Shown one piece after another: positions 7,440 to 16,296 of a stretch of 64,000 nucleotides of DNA (position 1 is the first letter of the stretch; the number at the start of each line of letters is the position of its first letter). Both the position numbers and the translations under genes were made by a program. The stretch is taken from NCBI RefSeq assembly GCF_030269305.1, contig NZ_BSTC01000019.1:50280-114279 (forward strand). The letters are read 5' to 3'. The notes beneath the pieces are model-generated. The model ran no database searches and had not been told where the DNA came from. It saw only the letters and a program-made list of their open reading frames with translations. The stretch comes from Kineosporia sp. NBRC 101731 (GTDB taxonomy: Bacteria > Actinomycetota > Actinomycetes > Actinomycetales > Kineosporiaceae).

Positions 7440-9722
7440 ATGAGCCGCGAGACGCCGGTCGCCCCGTCCCTGGTCGTGCGTCCGCGCTCGGCACCCGATC
7501 TGGAAGTCCGGATCTCACCCGACACCGATCTCTCCCTGTCGCCGGTTCCACCGACCCCACCGCCCGCCGGCCTCCACCGGCAGGATGTCCCCCAGGAGAA
7601 CCCGCACCGCCCGATCCGGTACGCCCGGCCGGCCCTTGGCCTCGTGGCCCTGTCCCTGATCGTCGCCGGCGCCGTCGACACCCCGGGCAACACCGGCGAA
7701 CCGGTCCGCACCCGGGCCCAGGCCCTGGCCGCGCGCACGGTGGCGCCGACGGCGACGCTGCGGATCGCCGGGCACCCGGCGTCGACCGCGGTGCGGCTGA
7801 TCGGCGCCTCGCAGGACGGCATCGCGATCTGGCAGGGCGCCCCCACGGGCATCGACAGCGAGGGGACGCCGGCCCCCGCCACCGTCTACACCGGGGCCCT
7901 GACCGGGCGGGACGGCACCCTGCGCCTGACCGCGCGGCCCGGTGCCGGGGAACCCACCCGGGACGGCTCGCTGGTGCGGCTCAGCGTGGCCGGCCCCACG
8001 CTGGCCTGGTACGAACTCGGTGGCGGGGACGGCGGCCGCCCCGCCTACCCGCAGGAGCACCGCCTCGACCTGGCCGGGGGCCGGGACCTCACGAATGACC
8101 GGGCGGGCTCCCTGGCCGTCCGGCAGAAACTGCGGGGCGGCGACGCGACGGCGCCGTACGCCCAGATCGACCCGGACGGCCGGCTCGCCACGCAGAAGCC
8201 GGGTCGCTGGCTGGAGTTCGGCGGGATGCAGGCCCGGATCGTGGCCCGGGAGGGCCGCTGGGTGCTCGAATCCCGCCGAGGAGAGCGGGGGAACGTGGCC
8301 CGGGCACTCCTGCCGCACGGCATCAACGTCAACTCCGGGCTCGACGCCGTGGGCGACCGCTTCTACACCGCCTCCAGCGGGCTGACCCCGGCCGTCTACG
8401 TGATCCAGGGCCGTTCGGTGACCCAGGTCGCGAAGATCCCGGCGGCACGCTTCCCGATCACGTCCTGGGCCCTGGCCGCCGGCACGCTGCACTTCACCGA
8501 CCAGTCGGCCGGGAAGCAGGCCACACACGTCTTCAGCACCGTGCTGACCGGCGCACCGGACGCGATCACCCGGAGCCCTTCGACCCGGCTGCGGCAGACC
8601 ACCGGGCCGGTCCCCCTGGCCTTCTCGGCCGGGCGGGGTGCTCTCGCCGCCCCGGGCGCCCCCGGGGAATGGCTGCTGCTCGACCAGGGCTCCACGACCG
8701 CCCGGGTGGCCCAGCGCCTGATCACGCGCAAGGGCGCCCAGCAACGCATCACCGACGATTCCCCCGCCGTCTCCGGCCCGTACACGCTGGTCGCGGGCCA
8801 GGTGTTCCGGCCCGACGGTGAGCTGGTCTGGCGCGAGCCGGCCGCGGCCGCCCTCGCCGGGCAGGACGACCTGTACGGCGCGGACGTCGTCTATGCGGTG
8901 CCCGAGGGCGGGCGGGACGCGAAGGGCCACGACCTGGCCGGTGTCTGGTCGGTCAACGTCGAGCGCCCGCTGCCGGTGCGTCTGGAGAGCAGCAGCTGCG
9001 CGAAGGCTCCGCCGGTCTCGATCTGGGCCGGAACGGCGGCCTGGGCGAACTGCGACGGCAGCCACATCACGGTGCAGGACCTGCGCACCGGCGGGATGCG
9101 CGACATCGACACCGGGCTGGGCCTGATCATCGGCTCCGGTCCGGCGCCGATCACCGGCCTCACCCTGCGCGAGGGGGTCCTGGCCTGGCGCGACGGCGAC
9201 GCCCTCAGCCTGGTCGACCTCTCCGACCCGCGGTCGTCACCGATCGTGCTGCCGGGCCCCACCGGCGGCTTCACGCTGGACGGGAACCTGGTGGCCCGGC
9301 AGACCGCGCAGGGGCTCGTGATCGACCGGCTGCCGTTCACGGTGAACCTCCGGCCACGCCTGATCGCCGCCGCCGCACCGCTGGGATTCACCCCGGACGG
9401 CGACGGGAGGTTCGACCGCTGGCAGCCGCAGTTCGACGTCACCCGGCCGGTGCGCGACGCGCGGCTGCGCATCGTGGCTCCGTCGGGACGGGTGGTGCGC
9501 ACGTTCCGGATCTCCGGCGGCGCCGACGGCAGCCTGCGCGGCATCAACTGGGACGGGCGCTCCGACGCGGGCCGGCCACTGGCCGAGGGCCCCTACGCGT
9601 GGGAACTCACCGCCCGGGCCGTGGACAGGGCCGGCACCCTGACCTCGGCCGGCTCCCTCACCCGGGCCCGGGGCACGATCGAGATCAGCTCCACGGCCCG
9701 GAGCAGGCCGAAGGCCCGATAA
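7440..9722 (+). CDS. Membrane-anchored or secreted propeller-like protein with FlgD-Ig-like C-terminus (paralogue B)
   Basis: 760 residues. I start at the ATG at 7440 because GGGAGAA lies 8 nt upstream; the frame is open further upstream to 7260, but that stretch does not look coding. An N-terminal tail of about 60 polar, proline-rich residues precedes one hydrophobic segment (ALGLVALSLIVAGAV), so the bulk is outside the cell, probably anchored. The body and C-terminus match the preceding gene: same cysteine pair (C-A-K-A-P-P-V, W-A-N-C), same G-F-T-P-D-G-D-G motif, same Ig-like ending. Tandem duplication followed by divergence is the simplest reading. Function unknown. Confidence 0.75.
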   Translation: MSRETPVAPSLVVRPRSAPDLEVRISPDTDLSLSPVPPTPPPAGLHRQDVPQENPHRPIRYARPALGLVALSLIVAGAVDTPGNTGEPVRTRAQALAARTVAPTATLRIAGHPASTAVRLIGASQDGIAIWQGAPTGIDSEGTPAPATVYTGALTGRDGTLRLTARPGAGEPTRDGSLVRLSVAGPTLAWYELGGGDGGRPAYPQEHRLDLAGGRDLTNDRAGSLAVRQKLRGGDATAPYAQIDPDGRLATQKPGRWLEFGGMQARIVAREGRWVLESRRGERGNVARALLPHGINVNSGLDAVGDRFYTASSGLTPAVYVIQGRSVTQVAKIPAARFPITSWALAAGTLHFTDQSAGKQATHVFSTVLTGAPDAITRSPSTRLRQTTGPVPLAFSAGRGALAAPGAPGEWLLLDQGSTTARVAQRLITRKGAQQRITDDSPAVSGPYTLVAGQVFRPDGELVWREPAAAALAGQDDLYGADVVYAVPEGGRDAKGHDLAGVWSVNVERPLPVRLESSSCAKAPPVSIWAGTAAWANCDGSHITVQDLRTGGMRDIDTGLGLIIGSGPAPITGLTLREGVLAWRDGDALSLVDLSDPRSSPIVLPGPTGGFTLDGNLVARQTAQGLVIDRLPFTVNLRPRLIAAAAPLGFTPDGDGRFDRWQPQFDVTRPVRDARLRIVAPSGRVVRTFRISGGADGSLRGINWDGRSDAGRPLAEGPYAWELTARAVDRAGTLTSAGSLTRARGTIEISSTARSRPKAR

Positions 9723-9742
9723 AGTCGGTTGACTCATCGGGC
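9713..9742. terminator. Hairpin overlapping the stop codon of paralogue B
   Basis: GGCCCGAT and ATCGGGCC form a perfect 8-bp stem across the TAA stop at 9720-9722. It lies between convergent genes and can serve both. Confidence 0.5.
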
Positions 9743-9770
9743 CCCCGGCCTAAAACTGAGCGGGAATGGG

Positions 9771-10337
9771 TCAGGACGTGACGATGTTGCCGTCCTCGAC
9801 CGAAACCGTGATGGGGGTCAGCGACTTGTTCGCCGGCCCGGAGACGAAAGCGCCCGTGGTCTTCTCGAATACCGAATTGTGCAGCGGGCACACCAGCTGG
9901 TCACCCTTGACCGCAACGGTGGCACCCTGGTGCGGGCAGACCGCGGAGAACGCTGCGGGCTTGTCGGCCTCGGGCATCGCCACGATGATCGGTGCGCCGT
10001 CGAGCGTGAAGCCGGCGGCGTCACCCACGGCGATGTCCGACACCGGGGCGATCACCTCCGCGCTGCCCGCGCCGGCCGACGTGGTCGCATCGGCCGCGGC
10101 CGACGTCTCCCCGGCCGCCGAGGTCTCGCTCGAGGTGCTGCCCGTGCTCGATGAGGCAGTATCGTCGTCGCTCCCGCCGCCACAGGCCGCCAGGCCTGCG
10201 GCTCCCAGCAGGGTGAACGAGCAGACCGCCATGGCCCGCCGGCGGCTCAGCCCGTTGGTCGTGTCAGTCGCAGCGGTGGCTTCCTCGGTGGCGGAAGCCG
10301 TCTGCGTCTCTCCGGTGCTGCGGAGGGTTGCAGTCAT
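9771..10337 (-). CDS. Rieske [2Fe-2S] protein, Tat-exported lipoprotein
   Basis: 188 residues from ATG 10337, with GGAGG 8 nt upstream. The N-terminus has a twin-arginine signal (S-R-R-R at 31-34) followed by a hydrophobic stretch and a lipobox L-A-A-C with Cys52 as lipid-attachment residue. A Ser/Thr/Ala-rich linker (55-95) leads to a compact Rieske domain with both cluster-ligand pairs, C134-P-H136 and C150-P-L-H153. It should therefore be a membrane-tethered extracytoplasmic electron carrier. It is not next to cytochrome bc genes, so it is more like the solitary Rieske lipoproteins of actinobacteria than QcrA. The partner is unknown. Confidence 0.9.
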   Translation of the reverse strand: MTATLRSTGETQTASATEEATAATDTTNGLSRRRAMAVCSFTLLGAAGLAACGGGSDDDTASSSTGSTSSETSAAGETSAAADATTSAGAGSAEVIAPVSDIAVGDAAGFTLDGAPIIVAMPEADKPAAFSAVCPHQGATVAVKGDQLVCPLHNSVFEKTTGAFVSGPANKSLTPITVSVEDGNIVTS

Positions 10338-10433
10338 GGTTGGTCCTCCCATGAGGTCGTTGAAGGTGCAAATAGTAGTGACAGGGACTGTGCGAAACGC
10401 AAGTTCTTCTGCCGTGTCGAGGATTTCGCGAAG

Positions 10434-13400
10434 ATGAGCACACAAACCTGGGACCGAGCTGTACGCGAGCTGCGGGTTGACCTGAACGACGTGTCCCTGA
10501 GTGACGCACGCCGTCTCGGCCGCCAGCTCGATTCGGTGCTGCATTCACGCCGGCGCAGCGACGACGAGAAGACGGCCGAACTGGCCCGGATCGAGCGGGA
10601 GATCGGCACGGCGCGGGCAAGAGTTGAGACCCGCCGCGCAGCCGTGCCCGTGATCACCTATCCGGAGCAACTACCGGTCAGCCAGCGTCGTGACGACCTG
10701 ATGAAGGCGATCGCCGAGAACCAGGTCGTGATCGTTGCCGGCGAAACCGGTTCGGGCAAGACCACCCAGCTGCCGAAGATCTGCCTGGAACTGGGCCGCG
10801 GCGTGCGCGGGCTGATCGGGCACACCCAGCCCCGGCGCCTGGCGGCCCGATCGGTGGCCGAGCGCATCGCCGAGGAGGTCGGCTCCGAACTCGGCGAAAC
10901 CATCGGTTACACCGTGCGTTTCACCGACCAGGCGAGCGAATCGACCCTGGTGCGACTGATGACCGACGGCATTCTGCTGGCCGAGATCCAGCGCGACCGG
11001 CTGCTGTCCCGTTACGACACGATCATCATCGACGAGGCGCACGAGCGCAGCCTGAACATCGACTTCCTGCTCGGTTACCTCAAGCAACTGCTCCCCCGCC
11101 GCCCCGACCTGAAAATCATCATCACCTCGGCCACGATCGACCCGCAGGCGTTCTCCCGGCACTTCGCCGACGCGCCGATCGTCGAGGTCTCGGGCCGTAC
11201 CTACCCGGTCGAGGTGCGCTACCGGCCTCTGGTGCTCGTCGAGGAGACCGACGAAGAGGGCATCGTCAGCGAGATCACCCGCGACCCGATCGAAGCCGTG
11301 ATCGAGGCGGTCGACGAGCTCGAGGCCGAGGGGCCGGGCGACGTGCTGGTCTTCTTCAGCGGTGAGCGCGAGATCCGCGACGCCGCGGAGGCTCTGGGCC
11401 GGCATGTGGGCGCACACACCGAGGTGGTGCCGCTGTACGCCCGGCTGAGCGCGGCCGAACAGCACAGGGTCTTCTCCCCGCACAGCGGCCGGCGCATCGT
11501 ACTGGCCACGAACGTCGCCGAGACCTCGCTCACCGTGCCGGGAATCCGCTACGTGATCGACCCGGGCACGGCGCGCATCAGCCGTTACAGCTTCCGCACC
11601 AAGGTGCAGCGGCTGCCGATCGAGCCGGTCTCGCAGGCGTCGGCCAATCAGCGCAAGGGCCGCTGCGGGCGGCTCTCCGACGGTATCTGTATCCGCCTCT
11701 ACAGCGAGGACGACTTCGAGAACCGGCCTCCGTTCACCGATCCCGAGATCCTGCGCACCAACCTGGCGGCGGTCATCCTGCAGATGACGTCGCTGAACCT
11801 CGGCGAGGTGGAGAAGTTCCCGTTCCTCGACCCGCCCGACCCGCGCCAGATCAAAGATGGTGTGGCACTGCTGCACGAGCTCGGGGCGATCGACCCGGCC
11901 GAGACCGACGCGCGCAAGCGCCTCACCGGCATGGGCCGCACCCTGGCGCAGCTGCCGGTCGACCCGCGCCTGGCCCGCATGCTCGTCGAGGCCGACCGGA
12001 ACGGTTGTCTGGGCGACGTTCTCGTCATTGTGGCGGCGCTGTCCATCCAGGACCCGCGCGAACGGCCGACCGACAAGCAGGCTCAGGCCGACCAGTTGCA
12101 CGCCCGGTTCAAAGACCCGCGCTCCGACTTCCTGGCCTACATCAACCTCTGGAACTACGTCGTCGGAAAGCAGAAGGAATTCGGCTCCGGACGTTTCCGC
12201 CGGATGTGCCGCGACGAGTTCCTGCACGGCCAGCGCATCCGCGAGTGGCAGGACCTGCACGGCCAGCTGCGGCAGGTGCTGCGCAGCGCGGGGATCCGGG
12301 TGGCGGGTGGACGCGCGACGTCCAGTTTCGATCCCGATTCCCTCGACGCTGCGGACCTGGGAGAGATGGAGGACGCCCTCGAGCCCGTCGACGACGGGAC
12401 GGCCGAGAAGGTGCATCTCTCCTTGCTCTCCGGTCTGCTCTCGCAGGTCGGCCTGAAGGAGGGCGAGACCCGGGAGTACCTGGGCGCCCGCAGCGCGAAG
12501 TTCACCATCCAGCCCGGTTCCGCCCTGGCCCGCAGCACGCCCCGCTGGGTGATGGTGGGTGAACTGGTGGAGACCACCCGGCTCTGGGGCCGCACCGCCG
12601 CGCGCATCGACCCGTTGTGGATCGAGCGGCTGGGCGGGCACCTGGTCAGGCGCCATTACAGCGAGCCGCGCTGGGAACGTAAGCGCGGTTCCGCCGTGGC
12701 CACGGAACGCGTGACGCTGTACGGCATTCCGGTGGTGACGGGGCGTACGGTCGGCTACGGCCGGATCGACCCGGAGGTCTCGCGCGAGCTGTTCATCCGG
12801 CACGCCCTGGTCGAGGGCGACTGGCGCACCCAGCACGAGTTCTTCCACGAGAACCGCAAGCTGCTGGACGATGTCGGGTCGCTGGAGGACAAGGTCCGGC
12901 GCCGCGACATCGTGGTGGACGACCAGGCCCTGTTCGACTTCTACGACCAGCGCGTGCCCGCCGACGTGGTGTCGGTGGCGCACTTCGACTCGTGGTGGAA
13001 GAAGGCCCGCCGCGACCGGCCCGACCAGCTGAGCTTCTGGACGTCCATGCTCTTCGCCCCCGAGGCCCCCCAGGTCGCGGCCGAGGACTACCCGGCCACC
13101 TGGCGGGCCGCCGGACTGGACCTGAAGGTGACCTATCAGTTCGAGCCGGGTACGGCCGCCGACGGCGTGACCGTGCACCTGCCCCTGGCCGCGCTGAACC
13201 AGGTGCGCGAGCAGGACTTCGAGTGGCAGATCCCGGGCCTGCGCACGGAACTGGTCACCGAGCTGATCCGCTCGCTGCCCAAGCCGATCCGTAAGGGCCT
13301 GAGCCCGGCCCCCGACCGGGCCAAGGGGGTGCTGGATCGGCTGGCCGACACCGAACCCGGCTCCGAGCCACTGTTCCCGGCGCTGGAGGACGAGCTGTAC

Positions 13401-14453
13401 GAGCTGACCGGGGTGGACATCCCGGAGGGCTCGTGGGACCTGACCAAGGTGCCCGACCACCTGCTGGTGACATTCCGGGTGCACGACGAGAAGGGCGCCC
13501 GCCTCGCCGAGGGCAAGAGCCTGGCGAAGCTACGGGAGAAACTGCGACCGAAGCTGCGCCAGGAGATCTCCTCCGCCGTTGCCCAGGTCGAGGCGAAGAA
13601 CCTGAAGACCTTCCCGGACGCGGCCGTTCCGCGCAGTGTGGAGCACCGGGTCGCGGGGCTCACCGTGCAGGGCTACCCGGCGCTGGTCGACCGGGGCGAC
13701 CACGTCGACGTCGTGGTGCTGGAGACGGCGGAGGAACAGCGCCGGGCCATGAAGGCGGGCACCCGGCGGCTGCTCCTGCTGAACATGGCCTCGCCGGCCA
13801 AGAGCGTGCTCGCCCGCCTGAGCAACCGGCAGAAGCTGGCGCTGGCCCAGGCCCCGCACAAGACCCCGTCCGACCTGTTCGACGACTGCCTCGGGGCGGC
13901 CGTCGACCACCTCGTCGACCTGTCCGGCGGACCGGCCTGGGACAAGACGGCTTTCGAGTCGCTCCTGCTCCTGGTCCGGCAGGACGTCCACCCGACCGTG
14001 ACCGACGCACTGGCCACGACGTCCACCATTCTGGGGTTGGCCCGGGAGATCGAGCTGGAGCTGAAGACCACGTCGAGCCCGGCGCTGCTGCCCGGCCTGA
14101 CCGATCTGCGGTCCCAGCTGGCGGCGCTGGTGTTCCCCGGCTTCGTGACCGCGACCGGCGCCACCAAGTTGCCCGACCTCGTCCGTTATCTCCAGGCGAT
14201 GCAGCGCCGGCTGGAGAAGCTCCCCGAGCGCTACCAGCGCGACCGGGGCCTGCAGGAACAGGTTCTGGCCCTGCGGGCCGAGTTCCAGGCGGCCGTGGCG
14301 AAGCTACCGGCGCCCCGGCGGCACAGCGACGACGTGATCGGGGTGCGCTGGATGCTCGAGGAACTACGCGTCAGCCTGTTCGGCTCCGGCCTGAAAACGG
14401 CCTACCCGGTGTCGGAGCAGCGGGTGCGCAAGGCGATCAGCGACCTGCAGTAA
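10434..14453 (+). CDS. hrpA: ATP-dependent RNA helicase HrpA
   Basis: 1339 residues, the usual length of HrpA. The DEAH-box helicase core is clear: Walker A G-E-T-G-S-G-K-T at 103-110, D-E-A-H-E-R in motif II, S-A-T in motif III and the Q-R-K-G-R-C-G-R motif VI. The HA2/OB region follows, and the C-terminal half matches the DUF3418 extension special to bacterial HrpA. In Enterobacteria HrpA acts on stalled ribosomes and in mRNA processing; the role here is inferred. The gene is divergent from the Rieske gene with a 96-bp shared upstream region. The ribosome binding site is weak. Confidence 0.95.
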   Translation: MSTQTWDRAVRELRVDLNDVSLSDARRLGRQLDSVLHSRRRSDDEKTAELARIEREIGTARARVETRRAAVPVITYPEQLPVSQRRDDLMKAIAENQVVIVAGETGSGKTTQLPKICLELGRGVRGLIGHTQPRRLAARSVAERIAEEVGSELGETIGYTVRFTDQASESTLVRLMTDGILLAEIQRDRLLSRYDTIIIDEAHERSLNIDFLLGYLKQLLPRRPDLKIIITSATIDPQAFSRHFADAPIVEVSGRTYPVEVRYRPLVLVEETDEEGIVSEITRDPIEAVIEAVDELEAEGPGDVLVFFSGEREIRDAAEALGRHVGAHTEVVPLYARLSAAEQHRVFSPHSGRRIVLATNVAETSLTVPGIRYVIDPGTARISRYSFRTKVQRLPIEPVSQASANQRKGRCGRLSDGICIRLYSEDDFENRPPFTDPEILRTNLAAVILQMTSLNLGEVEKFPFLDPPDPRQIKDGVALLHELGAIDPAETDARKRLTGMGRTLAQLPVDPRLARMLVEADRNGCLGDVLVIVAALSIQDPRERPTDKQAQADQLHARFKDPRSDFLAYINLWNYVVGKQKEFGSGRFRRMCRDEFLHGQRIREWQDLHGQLRQVLRSAGIRVAGGRATSSFDPDSLDAADLGEMEDALEPVDDGTAEKVHLSLLSGLLSQVGLKEGETREYLGARSAKFTIQPGSALARSTPRWVMVGELVETTRLWGRTAARIDPLWIERLGGHLVRRHYSEPRWERKRGSAVATERVTLYGIPVVTGRTVGYGRIDPEVSRELFIRHALVEGDWRTQHEFFHENRKLLDDVGSLEDKVRRRDIVVDDQALFDFYDQRVPADVVSVAHFDSWWKKARRDRPDQLSFWTSMLFAPEAPQVAAEDYPATWRAAGLDLKVTYQFEPGTAADGVTVHLPLAALNQVREQDFEWQIPGLRTELVTELIRSLPKPIRKGLSPAPDRAKGVLDRLADTEPGSEPLFPALEDELYELTGVDIPEGSWDLTKVPDHLLVTFRVHDEKGARLAEGKSLAKLREKLRPKLRQEISSAVAQVEAKNLKTFPDAAVPRSVEHRVAGLTVQGYPALVDRGDHVDVVVLETAEEQRRAMKAGTRRLLLLNMASPAKSVLARLSNRQKLALAQAPHKTPSDLFDDCLGAAVDHLVDLSGGPAWDKTAFESLLLLVRQDVHPTVTDALATTSTILGLAREIELELKTTSSPALLPGLTDLRSQLAALVFPGFVTATGATKLPDLVRYLQAMQRRLEKLPERYQRDRGLQEQVLALRAEFQAAVAKLPAPRRHSDDVIGVRWMLEELRVSLFGSGLKTAYPVSEQRVRKAISDLQ

Positions 14454-14460
14454 AAACCTG

Positions 14461-14509
14461 TTCGTGATCAGGCAAAGTGTCCCCCGGGGACACTTTGCCT
14501 GATCACGAA
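14461..14509. repeat. Perfect 49-bp palindrome, GATC element (convergent terminator)
   Basis: Two identical 24-bp inverted arms flank a single central C; the arm begins TTCGTGATCAGGCAAAGTGT. It lies 7 bp after the hrpA stop and 10 bp before the stop of the convergent marR gene, so it most likely ends both transcripts. It is the most symmetrical member of the dispersed element family in this window. Confidence 0.8.
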
Positions 14510-14519
14510 GGGTGGTTCG

Positions 14520-15011
14520 TCACTCGCCGCCGGGCGGGGGCGGCACCAGCGTGCCGTCCGGGTCGATCTTGGCCAGGATCGCCGAGGAGATCTCGTTGAG
14601 CTGCTGCACCTGCTCAGGGGTGAGCGCGTCGAACACGAACCGGCGCACCGCGTCGACGTGGCCCGGGGCGAACTCGGAGATGGCGTTCATACCCTCGTCG
14701 GTCATCTGGGCCACCTGACCGCGACCGTCCTCGGCGGCGCGGGCCCGCTGCACGTAGCCGCGGTTCTCCAGCCGGCTGATGGTGTGCGAGAGCCGGCTGG
14801 GCGAGCTGCTCGAGCGGGCGGCCAGTTCACTCATCCGCAGGGCCCGGTCGGGCGCTTCGGAGAGCATGGCCAGCGCGAAGTAGGCGAAGTGGGTGAGCTG
14901 CGCGTCGTGTTGCAGCTGGGCGTCGAGGGAGGCCGGCAGCAGGGTGAAGACTGCGGCGAACTTCCGCCAGGCCTTCTGTTCCTCTTCGCTCAGCCACTGC
15001 GGTTCACTCAC
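14520..15011 (-). CDS. MarR-family transcriptional regulator
   Basis: 163 residues. The winged-helix core is typical: L-T-H-F-A-Y-F-A-L near residue 45, the recognition helix region S-P-S-R-L-S-H-T-I-S-R-L-E, then the wing with D-G-R-G. Flanking helices form the dimer interface. Such proteins repress genes in response to small phenolic or toxic ligands. No obvious target is adjacent on the same strand; the divergent neighbour is an exonuclease gene. The acidic, proline-rich last ten residues (P-P-P-P-G-G-E) are not part of the fold. Confidence 0.88.
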   Translation of the reverse strand: MSEPQWLSEEEQKAWRKFAAVFTLLPASLDAQLQHDAQLTHFAYFALAMLSEAPDRALRMSELAARSSSSPSRLSHTISRLENRGYVQRARAAEDGRGQVAQMTDEGMNAISEFAPGHVDAVRRFVFDALTPEQVQQLNEISSAILAKIDPDGTLVPPPPGGE

Positions 15012-15181
15012 CGGGACACCTTATCCAGGGTTTTTGCCACAGGGCCCGGTGAGACGCTCCGGCCGTTTCCCCCAGCAACAAGTGGCATGGCTCACAACGC
15101 TGTGCACACGGTCGAACACTCGTTCGAGATTTTGCCCGGTGATGCGTGCGCGGACCGGATCCAGGCGGCATCCTGGAACGC

Positions 15182-16249
15182 GTGCCCGTACCCCTGCTGC
15201 TGGCTGTCGACGGCAACAGCCTCCTGCACCGCGCTCACCACGCGATGTCGCAGGGAGATCTGCGCGATGCCGACGGCGCGCCGATCTGGGCGCTCAAGGG
15301 TCTCATCAGCTTCCTGGCCACGGCCTCGGCCCGGCTGCGCCCCGACGCGCTGGTGGTCGGCTTCGACTGCTCGGCCGGTGAGTCGGTGCGGCGCGGGGAC
15401 TACGAGGGCTACAAGGCCCATCGCCCGGAGAAGTCCGAAGATCTCTGCCTCCAGCTCGACGCCGCTCCCGGTTTCCTGGCCGCGGCCGGTGTCACCGTGG
15501 TGGTACCGAAGGGTTACGAGGCCGACGACGTGATGGCCTCCTCGGCCCGGGCCGCCCGCAAGCACGGCTGGCAGGCCACCGTCGTGACCAGCGACCGCGA
15601 CATGTTCGCCCTGGTCGACCAGAACACCTCGGTGCTGCGGGTGATGAACGGGGGCATCGACGGCTCCCCGCTGATCGACCCGCAGGGGCTGCAGGCGCAG
15701 TACGGCGTGCGGCCCGACCAGTACAAGGACTTCGCGGCCCTGCGGGGCGACGCCTCCGACAACCTGCCCGGCGCCTTCGGCGTCGGCCCCAAGCGCGCCG
15801 CGAAGCTGCTCGCCGAGTTCGACACGGTCGAGAGGGTCTACGAGATCCTCGACGAGGGGCGTGAGGACGAGGTGGCCGCCCTGATCGGGCCGGCCGCCAC
15901 GGCGGCGCTGGCCGGTGAGGAGGCCCGGGCCAACGTCGCGCGCAACCAGCACCTGATGGAGCTCCGGCGCGACCTGCGCATTCCGAAGATCGCCACGATG
16001 GCCCTGCCGCTCGACCAGGAGCGTCTTCAGGGCACGCTGCGCGCCCGCGACATCCGGCTGGGCGGCTCGTTGTGGTCGCTCACCGGCGGCGAACCCCCGT
16101 CCTGGTACGGCGAGCGTGTCTACGGTCAGGGCCCGCGCCGGCCGGCCGCGCCTCCCGACCGGGTGATCACCCTGCCCCGTCCCCTGGGCAACCGGGCGTC
16201 CCGGAAGGCCGCGGCCCTGGCCGACGCCGGGCAGATGTCGCTGTTCTGA
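15182..16249 (+). CDS. 5'-3' exonuclease (Pol I N-terminal / FEN-like)
   Basis: 355 residues from the GTG at 15182. This start puts the first beta strand (LLLAVDGNSLLHRA) at the N-terminus as in family members; an in-frame GTG at 15146 is also possible, and neither has a good ribosome binding site. Metal-binding acidic residues of the FEN/PIN fold are visible: D-G-N at the start, Y-E-A-D-D-V, T-S-D-R-D and the G-D-A-S-D-N-L-P-G helix-hairpin-helix entry. Stand-alone proteins of this type are common in actinobacteria besides polA and remove flaps or RNA primers. The C-terminal tail of about 60 residues is basic and probably disordered. Confidence 0.9.
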   Translation: MPVPLLLAVDGNSLLHRAHHAMSQGDLRDADGAPIWALKGLISFLATASARLRPDALVVGFDCSAGESVRRGDYEGYKAHRPEKSEDLCLQLDAAPGFLAAAGVTVVVPKGYEADDVMASSARAARKHGWQATVVTSDRDMFALVDQNTSVLRVMNGGIDGSPLIDPQGLQAQYGVRPDQYKDFAALRGDASDNLPGAFGVGPKRAAKLLAEFDTVERVYEILDEGREDEVAALIGPAATAALAGEEARANVARNQHLMELRRDLRIPKIATMALPLDQERLQGTLRARDIRLGGSLWSLTGGEPPSWYGERVYGQGPRRPAAPPDRVITLPRPLGNRASRKAAALADAGQMSLF

Positions 16250-16253
16250 TCCC

Positions 16254-16296
16254 TTCGCGATCATGCCGATTCGGCGATGGTCGGCCTGATCACGAG
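16254..16296. repeat. GATC element overlapping the 3' end of the MFS gene
   Basis: Imperfect inverted arms (TTCGCGATCATGCCGA and TCGGCCTGATCACGAG, 13 of 16 pairs) surround an 11-nt loop. The element lies between convergent genes, and the last dozen codons and the stop of the MFS gene fall inside it. Confidence 0.6.

Noticed and set aside
8255..8275. tRNA T-loop-like sequence (CTCGAATCCCGCC)
   Set aside because: It lies within a coding frame, and no acceptor or anticodon arms can be formed around it. No tRNA gene was found in the window.
10671..13484. Open frame of more than 900 codons antisense to hrpA
   Set aside because: Long only because of GC3 bias in hrpA; no recognisable domain, while the plus strand carries every helicase motif.
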